Assembly (NCBI RefSeq): GCF_027579695.1
Contig: NC_083571.1
Coordinates: 50,699,297 to 50,763,296, forward strand
Source of the DNA: Neoarius graeffei
Taxonomy: Eukaryota; Chordata; Actinopteri; Siluriformes; Ariidae
Direction: 5' to 3'
Length of the DNA stretch: 64,000 bases
Numbering within the stretch: the stretch's first letter is position 1; each line of letters opens with the position of its first letter. Shown piece after piece: positions 32,561 through 42,713 of the stretch. The notes below the pieces were generated by a model. That model was given only the letters and a program-made list of their open reading frames with translations, was not told the origin of the DNA and made no database searches. The position numbers were made by a program, and so were the translations under genes.

Positions 32561-33340
32561 GCCATCCGGGGAAGTCCCTCGTCCCCCGGCAGGAAATCGC
32601 CACCCTCCTGGAGAAAGGAGCAGTCTCTCCCGTCGACAGGCAGAGACAGCAAGGTGGGTTCTACTCCAGGTATTTTCTGGTTCCGAAGGACGGCGGTATC
32701 CGCCCGATCCTCGACCTGAGGTCCCTCAATTCCCACTTGAGGACCATGAGATTCCGCATGCTGCGTACAGTGGATGTCTTACACCACATCCAGGCGGGCG
32801 ACTGGTTTGTCACCTTCGACCTGAAAGACGCCTACTTCCATGCTCCCATTGTGCCACACCACAGGCAGTTCCTGCGGTTTGCCTTCGAGGGCCAGGCTTT
32901 CGAGTTCAATGTTCTGCCCTTTGGGATATCGCTGGCACCCCGTGTGTTCACCGGGTGTGCGGCATCGGCACTACTTCAGGCAAGGGGTTTGCGTGTCCTG
33001 CCTTACCTGGACGACTGGCTTGTCTGTTCACGGTCAGCAGCTCAGGCCCGCACCAACATTGCGACTGTGCTCTCGCATGTCGTAGAGCTGGGGCTCAGGG
33101 TGAATTACAAGAAGAGCTCGCTGGTGCCCAGCCAGGAGACGACTTTCTTGGGCATGCACCTGGATTCGAGGTCGTTGATGGTAACTCCCTCCCAGACCAG
33201 GATCCACAACATCCGCCTACTGCTTGGCCGCTTCGGACGGGGTAGGTCACTCGCCCTGAAGACCTTTCAGCGCCTGCTGGGCATGCTTACGGCAGCCTCC
33301 TCTCTGGTCCCGCTGGGACTTCTGGACTTACGCCGCTTCA
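32557..33340 (+). CDS. DIRS reverse transcriptase
   Basis: Open frame with RT blocks RYFLVPKDGGIRPILDLRSL, FVTFDLKDAYFHAPI, LPFGISLAPRVF and the active site LPYLDDWLV at about 33001 (intact Y-L-D-D). The arrangement and wording fit DIRS1-type RT, which lacks the typical LTR-element protease and integrase partners. The frame shifts near 33345 before RNase H. Confidence 0.88.
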
Positions 33341-33343
33341 GAG

Positions 33344-33900
33344 GTGGTTCAACGGTCTCCACCTCCACCCGGTGCTGCACGGGCGCAGCACATCAACGTG
33401 CTGGAGCTACGGGCTGTGTTCCTCGGCCTACAGCACTTCCTCCCAGGCCTGACCGGCAGACACGTTCTGGTGCGGACGGACAACGCCACGGTAGTGTACT
33501 ACATCAACCACCAGGGAGGCACAAAGTCCCTCCAGTGCTTGGAAGTGGCTGGCCAACTTCTGCGGTGGGCCCATCGACATCTCTTGAGCCTGCGTGCCAT
33601 GTACTTGCCAGGCACTGCCAACAGGGCAGCAGATCTGCTGTCCCGCCGGGACCCCGATCCCGGAGAATGGAGACTCAACCCAGCGGTGGTTCTCGCCATC
33701 TGGGAACGTTTTGGCAGGGCAGAGGTGGACCTCTTTGCCTGCCAGGAGTCGACACACTGCCCTCTGTGGTTCAGCCTCCACGGCCCCAGTCCCCTGGGCC
33801 AGGATGCGCTGGCGCATGCTTGGCCGAGGCAACTGCTGTATGCCTCCCCCCCCTCTGCTGCTGATCGTGCCAACCCTACACAGGGTTACGATGGACCAAC
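33344..33900 (+). CDS. DIRS RNase H
   Basis: The frame from 33344 reads HINVLELRAVFLGLQHF, VRTDNATVVYYINHQGG and LPGTANRAADLLSR, with the Glu, Asp and Asp of RNase H. Continuing residues (EVDLFACQESTHCPLWFS) are typical after RNase H in DIRS. It is one frame away from the RT. Confidence 0.85.
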
Positions 33901-34349
33901 ACGGGCTGCTGCTTGTCGCCCCCCCGGTGGCCGGGCCGAGTGTGGTTCCCAAGTTGCTGCAACTTCTGAACGGCGACCCCTGGTGCCTGCCAGTGAGGAC
34001 TGACCTGCTATCACAGCTGGGAGGGCAGATCTGGTACCCGGATCCAGCCCGTCTGCAGCTCTGGGTATGGCCGCTGAAGGGCCGGACCCCCTGCAAGGTC
34101 CTTGTGAGCCGGCAGTGGTCAACACCACTGCAAGCTCTCGGGCACCCCCCACCAATGCCCTCTATGCCAACAGATGGAGGCTTTTCTCCAACTGGTGCTT
34201 AACTCAGGGGGAGGAGCCTACATGCTGCCCCCTGCCGACCATTCGACTGTTCCGCCAGTCTCTGCTTTGATAAGGGTCTTACCCCTGCCACCATCAAGGT
34301 CTATGCAGCTGCCATCTCTGCTCAGCATGCCAGAGTTGGGGGAAGGACC

Positions 34350-35130
34350 GTGGGGTCCCACGCCTTGGTGGCACGTTTCTTGAAGGGTGCTCTCCGGTTG
34401 AGACCCCCCCGACGGAGCCGGGTACCCACATGGGACCTTCATTGGTGCTGCAGGCTCTCTGCGACGCACCGTTCTGAGCCCCTGCTCACGGCAGACATTT
34501 CATGGCTCTCCCTGAAGACTGCTTTTCTTCTGGCCATTACATCGACGAGGCGCGTCGGGGAACTACACGCGCTGTCAGTCAGTGGGGAGTGCCTGCAGTG
34601 GCACTCCGGCGACAGTGGGGTCACCCTGTGGCCTAACCCCTCTTTCCTCCCGAAGACCCTCTCTGCTACCTTCGTCAACCAGCCCCTTAGCCTTGCGGCG
34701 TTCGAGGCGGGCCATGGTGAGAGGTCGGAACTTTTGTGCCCAGCTCGCGCCCTCAGGGTGTACGTGTCGCGTACAGAGGGCTTCCGTAGGAGTGACGCCC
34801 TGTTTCTGTGCCACACAGGACCGACGAAGGGTCTGGCGCTCTCTAAGCAGAGGCTATCCAAGTGGATAGTCGAGGCCATATTACATGCCTACAGGCACAG
34901 TGGCTTCCCGATTCCTCCGGCTGTCAGGGCGCACTCTGCACGGGGCGTGGTGGCCTCATGGGCATCACTGAAGGGCGTGCCCCTTTCAGACATATGCAGC
35001 GCAGCCTCCTGGGCTTCCAGCTGCACCTTCACCAGGTTTTACCGTCTTAATGTCGTCCCACATAATCCTGTGGCGACGGCTGTCATTCCAGGCCCGTCGC
35101 AGCAGCACTGGGTACGGGTAGGCACTCCTC
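34350..35130 (+). CDS. DIRS tyrosine recombinase
   Basis: Catalytic motifs are in order: Arg in ITSTRRVGELHAL, H-x2-R in VRAHSARGVVASWA, and the likely nucleophile Tyr in FTRFYRLNV. In DIRS elements this enzyme integrates the circular DNA intermediate. The frame is open through the domain and ends just before the internal complementary region. Confidence 0.88.
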
Positions 35131-35159
35131 ATGACCTGGTTGGTATTAGTCATCCATGT

Positions 35160-35262
35160 GCTGAAAGCACCGCCTCTGGCGGTCAGTAGAAACGAAATAG
35201 AACGAGGGTTATGTATATAACCGCGGTTCTATGAGTTTCGGATGACCGCCAGAGCTTGGCAG
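35160..35262. repeat. DIRS internal complementary region
   Basis: The first half ('cctctggcggtcagtagaaa' and on) is the reverse complement of the left terminus near 29125-29157. The second half ('ccgcggttctatgag' and on) is the reverse complement of the right terminus near 35430-35465. This junction-like unit is thought to template circle closure in DIRS replication. Confidence 0.85.
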
Positions 35263-35279
35263 TCACTCGGAGTGTACAC

Positions 35280-35483
35280 GAGAAGATTTGCCAAGAGGTC
35301 ACTTCCTGGGTTTACCGGTCTTTTATGCCGGGGTCACGGGGTGACGTCACCCAGGTCACACGTGACTTTGTTGTTACTATTACTCGACCTGCACGTTCGT
35401 GTGATGGATATCCATGTGCTGAAAGCACCGCCTCTGGCGGTCATCCAAAACTCATAGAACCGCGGTTATATACATAACCCTCG
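35280..35483. repeat. DIRS right inverted terminal repeat
   Basis: Inverse of the left repeat, plus a right-specific end reading 'ggttatatacataaccctcg'. Confidence 0.85.
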
Positions 35484-35822
35484 TTTTAGCTGGGAACAGC
35501 GGATGGCACGGTGAATTGTGTTCACAGATAATGTTCTCTGGAAATATTCCTGAGCCCATTTTGTGATTTCCAATACAGAAGCATGCCTGTATGTGATGCA
35601 GTGCCGTCTAAGGGCCCGAAGATCACGGGCACCCAGTGTGGTTTTCCGGCCTTGACCCTTACGCACAGAGATTCTTCCAGGTTCTCTGAATCTTTTGATA
35701 TTATGAACTGTAGATGATGAGATGTTCAAACTCCTTTCTGATATTGCTCCACTATTTGTCAGTGCAGAATTAGGGGGATTGGTGATCCTCTTCCAATCTT
35801 TACTTCTGAGAGCTGCTGCCAC
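35484..35822 (-). pseudogene. Tc1 transposase, N-terminal part
   Basis: The minus frame starts at 35822 and encodes the helix-turn-helix DNA-binding part (ISSSTVHNIKRFREPG, then GRKTTLGARDLRALRRH). It is cut by the DIRS element after CSQLK. The catalytic part lies at 28587-29118. Confidence 0.8.
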
Positions 35823-36488
35823 TCCAAGATGCTCTTTTTATACCCAGTCATGTTAATGACCTATTGCCAATTGACCTAATGAGTTGCAATTTGGTCCTCC
35901 AGCTGTTCCTTTTTTGTACCTTTAACTTTTCCAGCCTCTTATTGCCCCTGTCCCAACTTTGAGATGTGTTGCTGTCATAAAATTTCAAATGAGCCAATAT
36001 TTGGCATGAAATTTCAAAATGTCTCACTTTCGACATTTGATATGTTGTCTACGTTCGATTGTGAATACAATATCAGTTTTTGAGATTTGTAAATTATTGC
36101 ATTTCGTTTTTATTTACAATTTGTACTTTGTCCCAAAATTTTTGGAATCGGGGTTGTACTAGTGACTGGGTCCCCAACCATCAGATGTAACATAACTTAT
36201 TATACACATTAAACTAACACAGATCAAATGCAGGGTGTCCAGGTATTCTTAAAAACTAAGGCTACATCCACACGACAATGGCAACGAGGTTTTTTTTTTT
36301 TAAATATCGCGTCCACATGGGCAACGGATCAGTAAAATATCAGGTACATATGGCAACGCAATGCTTGCTGAAAACGATGCAATACACATGCCACACCTCT
36401 ACGTGCGCTGTAAGATGGTCCCATCGGAGACATCAGAACAATAGAAGAAGCAGACGCATGCGCATAAACCCCTTCTTCTACCCGGCGT

Positions 36489-37480
36489 CATAGACATATA
36501 AACATAGACGTCGCATTGAGCTGGTGGCCCGTTGCTGGGATACGTCAGAGTGTCCGCCATATTGGATGTGGCAAATCTTCCCTGTAAACCAATGCAAGTA
36601 AATGGACTGAACTTCATAAAGCCCCTTTCTACAATAATGTTTAACTCGATGCCTTTTATTCACCCATTAAGACACACATGTATATATTTGGGAACAAACA
36701 GGCATCAAAACAACATATATAACTTTTAATGTGATGGTTATAAATAGTGTGCGAAATACCCGTCAACATTCCATGGGAGGTGTGACCACTTTTTTTTTTA
36801 TTCCGCTGCTACTATCGTAGGGTACTAACGATATCTACACATCAAGGCATGTTTTGGAGCTCAGCGGGGATCGTGTAGAATAATGGGCTGTGCTTACGTT
36901 GCTGAAGCCGTGCCGTGCCGTCTCCGCATCACTTTCATTAAATGCCGTGCAGATAGGCTATAAAATGTCTCCCAAAACAATTTTTGCAATATACAGTGCT
37001 ATATGGAAAAAATTCAATTATACCATACAATGGGATTGCTCCATGTGATTGCTTCACAGTCTGACATGCTTCCAATCTCTTCTATTTTTGAATGTGCCAT
37101 CACCATCTGACAGCTGGTGGTGAAATTGGTTGGGTGGGCTATGAAATAAATTATAAATTTATTTATAAATTATAAATTGTCTGGAGACAGGTTTCACCGA
37201 GCAGCTATTATGCGCGAGACTTCAGAAAAATCAGAAAAAGTCAGAAAAATCTGTTCGTAAAATTACGTTATAATGACCAAATACAATGAAAAGTATTTTT
37301 CCAGTCTCACCTGTGAAAAGTAATCCCATGTGATCTCGTTTGGACGGTAAACCTGTTGGTACAGTTAAACGCAGCACATGAATGAGGCATCTTTATTCTC
37401 TGCTTTGCCCCATCCAATATGGCGGCGAGGATGACGTATGATTCTACGCGGAAGGCGGCGTCTATGTTTATATGTCTATG
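36489..37480 (-). mobile_element. P-element-like insertion with THAP exon
   Basis: Near-perfect 25-bp terminal inverted repeats start CATAGACATATAAACATAGA. An exact GC-rich 8-bp duplication, cccggcgt, lies at 36481-36488 and 37481-37488, and the empty site is visible in MITE copies 1 and 3. The 8-bp GC-rich duplication, CATA-type ends and a THAP exon fit the P superfamily. The transposase body is missing. Confidence 0.75.
37311..37390 (-). pseudogene. THAP-domain first exon
   Basis: ATG at 37390 starts MPHSCAAFNCTNRF and goes on to HGITFHR, the beginning of a C2CH THAP domain (Cys-x4-Cys). It ends at a donor 'cacag|gtgaga'. THAP domains are the DNA-binding domain of P-type transposases and THAP proteins. 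Upstream on the minus strand lies 'gccgccatattgg', a good YY1-type site. No downstream exon was found. Confidence 0.7.
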
Positions 37481-37803
37481 CCCGGCGTGAAGCACTCACA
37501 GTCATGTGGTTGTGACGTCATCGTAAACAAATCCGTTCTACTCATCCAGACGACTTTGCAACGGCGCCGTTGCCAGATCTTTCCACTCTGGAACCCATTC
37601 TCAAAAGATTTTGTTTTGGGGCACCCAAAACGCCAGTGCCGTGTGGACGCCAGGCCGAAACGATAAACAATTTTATCAGATTCACCTGAATCCGTTGCCG
37701 TGTGGACAGGGCCTAAAGTAATGCCACAATCAACCCCACCAGGAAGAAGGTCCTAATTAACTGTATGGACCTCCTAAGTCACATTTGGGTGGTTCACTGC
37801 TTA

Positions 37804-37804
<1 letters not shown>

Positions 37805-37852
<48 letters not shown>
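37805..37852. repeat. (AC)n microsatellite
   Basis: About 24 AC units in intron-like DNA. Confidence 0.95.
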
Positions 37853-37855
<3 letters not shown>

Positions 37856-38004
37856 CTCAGATGTTGCAGTGACCTACACTTTCAGAAGTATGTGATGATG
37901 TCCTTCCATACCGTTGTCCATATAAATCATATCACACTCAGGTAACCAAAAACACACACTGAAAAAGCGTATTGTCATTAATCTGCACATGGAATTTAAT
38001 TTAC

Positions 38005-38146
38005 CTTTCCAACTCTGCCAAGTGGACTAAGCACTGAACTTGTCTGAATCTGGTTCCCCCTCAGCCGTCTGAATCTGGTTCCCCCTCAGCCGTCTGAATC
38101 TGGTTCCCCCTCAGCCGTCTGAATCTGGTTCCCCCTCAGCCGTCAT
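38005..38146 (-). pseudogene. Beta-type exon with 25-nt repeats (unit 1), frame lost
   Basis: Same acceptor ('gcttcag') and donor ('ggaaag|gtaaat') as the exon at 27865-28005. Here four repeats are 25 nt, with an extra G in each, instead of 24. The frame rotates at each unit and meets TGA, so the exon (142 nt) cannot be read through. Confidence 0.6.
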
Positions 38147-38224
38147 CTGAAGCACATAAACCATGGAGGAAAGGGACAATAAATACACAGGTACTGGCAA
38201 TGTACCACTTAAGAGTATATTTAA

Positions 38225-38759
38225 AGGAAAACTCTGGAGTGAAATGCTTTTTAGGTCTATTTTCGCATTACTGGCAGTGCATACGCTGAGTTGCTATCAC
38301 AATCACGTCAATCGGATATGTTTTGAGAAAATTCGTTATTTGTGATTTCAACCGGAAAGCGCTAACACAGCAGTGCCCGGGGCATGTCTTTTTGCCGATA
38401 CAAAACGCTAGTTTTAAAACCATTGCAAAGCTCAAAACAACATGACAGTTCTGTGGAAGTGAGCAGAGGGTTCCTCCAAACAAAACGAAGTGTCCCTGGC
38501 TCTGCAAGTGCACGGATAGTGTGTGTAGAAGAGTAAATACAAAGCCAGTGACCTTACCTGAAGTTGGGCTTCCTCAGACGCCATCTTCAGTGGATAGTCC
38601 GTAAAAGTCGAGTGCCGAGTGCAGAGCCCATTGTGCATTTCCAGCGGGATGGGCTCTGCACTCGGCTTTTACGGACTGTCCACTGAAGATGGCGTCTGAG
38701 GAAGCACTGCCAATAATGCGAAAATAGACCTAAAAAGCATTTCACTCCAGAGTTTTCCT
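38225..38759. mobile_element. TTAA-flanked MITE (piggyBac-like)
   Basis: Perfect inverted ends of about 50 bp (AGGAAAACTCTGGAGTGAAA and on) are flanked by TTAA at 38221-38224 and 38760-38763. The empty site is seen in the paralogous unit near 28078. A second long hairpin lies at about 38572-38702. Confidence 0.85.
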
Positions 38760-38938
38760 TTAAGAATTGAATAAACTAAGAATCCACCTTTTCACAAAAA
38801 TTATGAGAGGAAAAGTTTGCTTTGATCCTCATTAGATAATTTATTAAGATACAGAATGCAAAATATTGAGGAGAATCTCTCTTTTATGAAGCTATACCTA
38901 CTATATCTACTAGTGACTGGGTCCCCAACCATCAGATG

Positions 38939-39308
38939 TCTCATCTCATCTCATAATCTCTAGCCGCTTTATCCTTCTACAGGGTCGCAGGCAAGCTGGA
39001 GCCTATCCCAGCTGACTACGGGCGAGAGGCGGGGTACACCCTGGACAAGTCGCCAGGTCATCACAGGGCTGACACATAGACACAGACAACCATTCACACT
39101 CACACCTACGGTCAATTTAGAGTCACCAGTTAACCTAACCTGCATGTCTTTGGACTGTGGGGGAAACCGGAGCACCCAGAGGAAACCCACGCGGACGCGG
39201 GGAGAACATGCAAACTCCACACAAAAAGGCCCTCGCCGGCAACGGGGCTCGAACCCGGACCTTCTTGCTGTGAGGCGACAGCGCTAACCACTACACCACC
39301 GTGCCGCC
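38939..39308 (-). repeat. tRNA-derived SINE, copy 3
   Basis: Minus-orientation copy with an exact 11-bp duplication, accatcagatg, at 38928-38938 and 39309-39319. The empty site is at about 36174-36190. Confidence 0.92.
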
Positions 39309-39343
39309 ACCATCAGATGTAACATAACTTATTATACACATAC

Positions 39344-39415
39344 CTCAAGAACTTCAGCTTTTGATGGGGAATTTGTGGTCTCAGAACCTTGCTGAGGCAT
39401 TTCCTCATCAAGACC
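39344..39415 (-). CDS. 72-nt alpha-type mini-exon (unit 1)
   Basis: Acceptor 'taatgcag' and donor 'cttgag|gtatgt'. Phase 0 at both ends. It reads GLDEEMPQQGSETTNSPSKA and ends in VLE. A low-complexity acidic linker with no domain. Confidence 0.6.
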
Positions 39416-39419
39416 CTGC

Positions 39420-40480
39420 ATTAAAGAAAAATAAGATATCATAAATATCTTGAAGACATGTTGTTCCCTGTGTAATATTATGTGGGGAAAAAACACTGTT
39501 TTAGGCACTCAACAGGTCAAATGACCACGAAAACTATAACATGGATTAAAGCAAAAAAAAAATCATCTGACTGAAAAAAAAAGCTCCATGTCGTTGGCCC
39601 CTACCACGTCAGCGACGCGTCAAATTTTAAACGCCGTGTTGTCCATTATCCCCTAGGCCCCTACTTACAGTACATTTACATAATTTTAACAATGACTAAA
39701 GCTAAGGCAAGACTTGACCATTGTCATTACTGGCTATAAATGATGAAACATCAAGTTTTCAGTGCAAAGTGCAAATTTATTTCAACAATACTTTAGTAAT
39801 GCACAACAGTGGTTCAGAGAAAAGTGCAAGTGCAGTCGAACTTGAACCATGCTTTCAGAAGAGTGGAACAGAAAGAAAAATAGGAAAATCTGTTGAAATA
39901 AAGTCAGGAAACAAGAAAAGTGAAAGTTCACTTTTTCTGCTTCTTCGCAGTGAAGCCAAAGGCATCTAGTTTGGCAACACCTGATGCCTGTTTTTGTTTC
40001 TTTTTCCTTGGCACAGCAGCAGGAGCTTGCCATTATCGCCCATTTCATTTCGCCAAGCTCATCTCCACTTATACTTTACCGTTTTGTCGATGTCTGACAC
40101 ATCTGTGCCTTCATTTAAAAGAAGCGCGTCCATGCTGGCAAAACCGAAAGTAATTTGACGTGCTCTAGTGATGGAAATCGAAGGGCCTATGTCAGGTGAA
40201 ATATGGCCTTATACGCAGTACTCGAGTTGGGGGGGGGGGGATGTGGGGGGGAGGCATCCCCCTTCTGAAATAAAAATCTCAAATCATCCCCCTTATAAAA
40301 CGGCCATCCCCCCATCACATCTCTTGGGACATTTTACCAATTAATGTGGAAATTAGCCTACTATTATTTTAACAAATATTACTACCATTTCAACATTAGA
40401 GGCTTTGCGCAGTGATAGCCTACATGTAGCCGGATAAAAAAGACGCATATTTATTTATTCGGTTGCACCTCTCATTCACA
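39420..40480. other. No clear gene; short Lys-rich minus-strand remnant
   Basis: On the minus strand near 40130-39935, broken frames read MDALLLNEGTDVSDID and, later, KKKQKQASGVAKLDAFGF before a stop. They are not joined by visible splice sites and may be a retropseudogene or transposon exon that I do not recognise. A G run lies at about 40209-40220 and repeat-like 'atccccctt' blocks follow. Confidence 0.35.
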
Positions 40481-40608
40481 CCTACAGTACCAGTCAAAAG
40501 TTTGGAAACGCCTCTAATTCAGTGGTTTTTCATTATTTTAAAATTTTCTGAATTGTAGATTAATACTAAAGTACGGAGCCGTAGAGGGGACATGGTGAAT
40601 AAAAAAAT

Positions 40609-40970
40609 AAAGCGTGGGAACGACTTATAAGGCGTGTGCACGAGATATTAATGCGCGCGCACGAGTTATAACCCGTGCGCACGCTTTGCGTTAAGGCGTG
40701 CGCTCGGGTAGTTAAAAGTGAGGGGACGAGTTACAAATCGTTCCCTCGCTTTCATTAAAGCGTGTGCACGAGATATTAAATCGTTCCCTCGCTTTCATTA
40801 AGGCGTGAGCACGAGATATTAATACGTGCGCTCGAGTTATAAAGGCGTGCGCACGGGTTATTAAAAAGTGAGGGAACGTCTTAAAACGCGTTCCCTCGGT
40901 TTATATCCAAGGCGTGGGAATGATATCCTATGTCGTTCCCTCGATTTATTAAAATATTCCCACAATATCC
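40609..40970 (+). repeat. Phased subterminal array, left arm
   Basis: About 17 consecutive units averaging about 21 bp alternate two core types, GTGYGCAC/CTC-like ('gcgtgcgcacgggtt', 'gcgtgtgcacgagata') and GTTCCCTC-like ('cgttccctcgctttc'). They are separated by AT-rich 'attaa' linkers. It is repeated inverted at about 45650-46010. Confidence 0.8.
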
Positions 40971-41033
40971 TTGTTTTCGTTGATCTCGTTGCCTACACAC
41001 ACACACACATGTACACACAGGCTGTAGGTCACC

Positions 41034-41797
41034 ATGGTAGCTCCGGAAATACTAGACGCTATTCTATTATATTTTAATACTGGACTCAGATACACAGAAA
41101 TCCTGGATGCACTTGCATCCCAATATGGCTTTATTATAAGTCTGAGACACCTCAAGAGAGTTCTGAGAGAGAATGGGCTTCGCCGTCGTAGTTTTTCTGA
41201 CCTAGGAACGACTATAGATTTCATCATCAGCCAACTAAATAGCCCAGGTCGCCTCCACGGGTACCGCTGGATGCACGCAAAGTGCCTGGAACATGGCATT
41301 CAGGAAAAAACAGAGGATGTACGGATTATCCTTCAACTACTGGACCCAGAGTGTGTTGCGCTACGCCGTCGTCGTACACTTCAGCGCAGACAGTACTTTT
41401 CCAAAGGACCCAATTTAATTTGGCATGTCGATTCTTATGACAAACTAAAACCGTTCGGAATCTGCATAAACGGATGCATAGACGGGTTTTCCCGTAGGAT
41501 CGTCTGGCTGAAAGCCGCACACACAAGTAGTAACCCGCGAGTGATTGGCAGTTACTATGTGGATGCAGTGGAGAGGTTAGGTGGATGCCTGAGAATCGTA
41601 TGAACTGATTTTGGAACTGAGAATGTGACTGTGCGAGACATCCAGAAGTTCTTCAGGCGTGACGGAGAAGACGACAGGGCAGGGGACCGAAGCTACATCT
41701 CCGGGGCCAGCACTGCAAATCAGCGTACTGAATCTTGGTGGGGCCAGTTGCGTAGACAAGGGGCTGAATACTGGATCGAGTTCTTCGGAGAGCTGAA
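41034..41797 (+). pseudogene. DDE transposase of palindromic element, plus copy
   Basis: Starts at ATG 41034 in the TIR (MVAPEILDAILLYFNTGL). A helix-turn-helix-like N-terminal part follows (SLRHLKRVLRENGL), then an integrase-type core: Asp in LIWHVDSYDKL, Asp in TDFGTENVTV and Glu in NQRTESWWGQL. A TGA at about 41601-41603 (after GCLRIV) interrupts the frame just before the second Asp; the frame is open on both sides. After ELKNF at about 41800 the DNA turns into an inverted copy of itself, so the C-terminus is lost. Confidence 0.8.
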
Positions 41798-42318
41798 GAA
41801 CTTCTGGATGTCTCGCACAGTCACATTCTCAGTTCCAAAATCAGTTCGTACGATTCTCGGGCATCCACCTAACCTCTCAACTGCATCCACATAGTAACTG
41901 CCAATCACTCGCGGGTTACTACTTGTGTGTGCGGCTTTCAGCCAGACGATCCTACGGGAAAACCCGTCTATGCATCCGTTTATGCAGATTCTGAACGGTT
42001 TTAGTTTGTCATAAGAATCGACATGCCAAATTAAATTGGGTCCTTTGGAAAAGTACTGTCTGCGCTGAAGTGTACGACGACGGCGTAGCGCAACACTCTC
42101 TGGGTCCAGTAGTTGAAGGATAATCCGTACATCCTCTGTTTTTTCCTGAATACCATGTTCCAGGCACTTTGCGTGCATCCAGTGGTACCCGTGGAGGCGA
42201 CCTGGGCTATTTAGTTGGCTGATGATGAAATCTATAGTCGTTCCTAGGTCAGAAAAACTACGATGGCGAAGCCCATTCTCTCTCAGAACTCTCTTGAGGT
42301 GTCTCAGACTTATAATAA
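41798..42318 (-). pseudogene. DDE transposase, inverted partial copy
   Basis: Reverse complement of 41135-41655. On the minus strand it encodes the same segment (RHLKRVLRENGLRHRSF to RTDFGTENVTVRDIQKFF). At the position of the plus-copy stop this copy has Arg. It starts inside a nested hAT and lacks the N-terminal TIR part and the Glu region. Confidence 0.85.
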
Positions 42319-42673
42319 ACAGAGGTGTCAAAAGTATTACCATTTATTACTCAAATAGAAGTATAGATACTATGGTTTAGAAATACTTTTCATGAAGTAA
42401 AAGTATCAACTGAAGCTTTTTACTCAAGTAAAAAGTATACTGATTTCTAAACTACTTTAAAGTACAAAAGTAAAAGTAATGAAAGAGGAAAAAATGCTAT
42501 TAAGGACAAAGGCGCAGCCTAGAAGTCCACATACAGTCCATTCTCCTGACCCATTAAAATGTTTCATGGAGCACAAGTAATAATGACTTGTTGTCTGTAA
42601 GTGTTGTAATGGTGTAAAACATCATACCTCAGAAGTAAGTTATCAATACATTTTTATTGAAAATGTATATATT

Positions 42674-42675
<2 letters not shown>

Positions 42676-42710
<35 letters not shown>
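42676..42710. repeat. (AC)n microsatellite
   Basis: About 17 AC units inside hAT-A. Confidence 0.95.

Positions 42711-42713
<3 letters not shown>

Larger units (their letters stand above)
29119..35483 (+). mobile_element. DIRS-like retrotransposon
   Basis: It encodes a gag-like region, DIRS-type reverse transcriptase, RNase H and tyrosine recombinase. It has inverted terminal repeats (29119-29310 and 35280-35483) and an internal complementary region (35160-35262), which are hallmarks of DIRS elements. No target duplication is visible, as expected for recombinase-based integration. About 10 bases of the Tc1 host seem to be missing at the junction. Frameshifts in gag and between RT and RNase H make this copy defective. 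Confidence 0.9.
28231..36156 (-). mobile_element. Tc1/mariner transposon split by a DIRS element
   Basis: Ends CAACCCCGATTCCAAAAA and the inverse TTTTTGGAATCGGGGTTG are flanked by TA dinucleotides (28229-28230 and 36157-36158). The empty site is seen in the paralogous unit at 38905-38912 ('atctactagtg'). The transposase is on the minus strand and is split by a DIRS-like element at 29119-35483. Confidence 0.9.
36260..37713. mobile_element. MITE family M, copy 2 (with nested P-like element)
   Basis: Same ends as copies 1 and 3, in opposite orientation. The 3-bp duplication TAA lies at 36257-36259 and 37714-37716. Its centre is filled by the insert at 36489-37480. Confidence 0.85.

Noticed and set aside
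33428-34155. Long minus-strand frames opposite DIRS RNase H
   Set aside because: They are antisense shadows of RNase H with high GC; catalytic motifs are only on the plus strand.
40590-40970. CRISPR-like array
   Set aside because: The short alternating units have no unique spacers, are mirrored in an inverted arm and belong to a eukaryotic transposon TIR.
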